Shown one piece after another: positions 6,308 through 7,223 of a stretch of DNA of 7,223 nt. A model generated the notes under the pieces. The model saw nothing but the letters and a program-made list of their open reading frames with translations, was not told where the DNA came from and ran no database searches. Every line of letters begins with the position of its first letter. Positions within the stretch are counted from its first letter, which is position 1. Origin of the DNA: Verrucomicrobiota bacterium. Lineage in GTDB: Bacteria > Verrucomicrobiota > Verrucomicrobiia > Limisphaerales > UBA1100. The position numbers and the translations under genes were made by a program. The stretch spans positions 1 through 7,223 of the forward strand of contig DQLO01000138.1 in assembly GCA_015660155.1 (NCBI GenBank), read 5' to 3'.

Positions 6308-6384
6308 GGCAGAGTAGCTCAGTTGGTTAGAGCGGCGGAATCATAATCCGCATGTCGGGGGTTCGAGTCCCTCCTCTGCTACCA
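6308..6384 (+). tRNA. tRNA with CAU anticodon, probably elongator tRNA-Met
   Basis: All four arms fold. The acceptor GGCAGAG pairs with CTCTGCT (with a G1-U72 wobble). The D stem is GCTC/GAGC with the AGTTGGTTA loop, and the anticodon stem is GCGGA/TCCGC with loop ATCATAA (anticodon CAT at 6342-6344). The variable loop is ATGTC and the T stem is GGGGG/CCCTC with one wobble and loop TTCGAGT. Discriminator A73 and an encoded CCA follow. It lacks the three G-C pairs in the anticodon stem that mark an initiator. A CAU tRNA can also be the lysidine-modified Ile2 species; the D loop is more like elongator Met, but the sequence alone does not settle it. It precedes mreB by 93 bp on the same strand. 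Confidence 0.95.
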
Positions 6385-6405
6385 TTTCCCCCATTTTTTG
6401 GGTAA

Positions 6406-7223
<818 letters not shown>

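Noticed and set aside
6385..6405. Possible terminator after the tRNA (CCC, T-run, GGG)
   Set aside because: Only a 3-bp stem with the T-run inside the loop, so it is not a credible terminator.

Overview
The window looks like core chromosome of a Gram-negative bacterium, most likely a Verrucomicrobiota member (perhaps the Limisphaerales/Pedosphaera side). The clues are a single-chain LpxC-FabZ fusion followed by lpxA (outer membrane with lipid A), an mreB gene, fairly high G+C, a compact palindrome between convergent genes, and start codons that mostly lack a Shine-Dalgarno sequence. LpxC-FabZ fusions also occur in Bacteroidota and Chlorobiota, so the phylum is an inference. No phage, plasmid, IS, CRISPR or toxin genes are visible.

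Layout. Positions 1-98 (minus) hold the first 32 codons of purA. An intergenic stretch of 125 bp separates it from a divergent PHP-family phosphatase (224-1024, plus). That stretch carries an unusual set of mutually exclusive RNA pairings ending in a terminator-like hairpin directly before the purA AUG. A 27-bp palindrome lies between the PHP gene and convergent lpxA. From 6157 down to 1066 runs a minus-strand cluster: rpsO (S15), pnp (PNPase with two S1 domains), lpxC-fabZ and lpxA. A second divergent region (6158-6307) holds likely promoters for rpsO (minus) and for a CAU-anticodon tRNA (plus). The tRNA is followed by mreB, which runs off the right end.

How the genes work together. rpsO-pnp is the conserved pair of a ribosomal protein and an RNA-decay exonuclease. 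lpxC-fabZ and lpxA govern the first two steps of lipid A synthesis and the branch point with fatty-acid synthesis. mreB organises cell-wall elongation. purA makes the AMP precursor. The PHP enzyme is probably histidinol-phosphatase.

The content is mostly housekeeping; no new multi-gene system is apparent. The points that deserve attention are the purA leader switch candidate, the tandem S1 duplication in PNPase, and an MreB in which the usual Glu-Glu of the ATPase motif is Lys-Gln.
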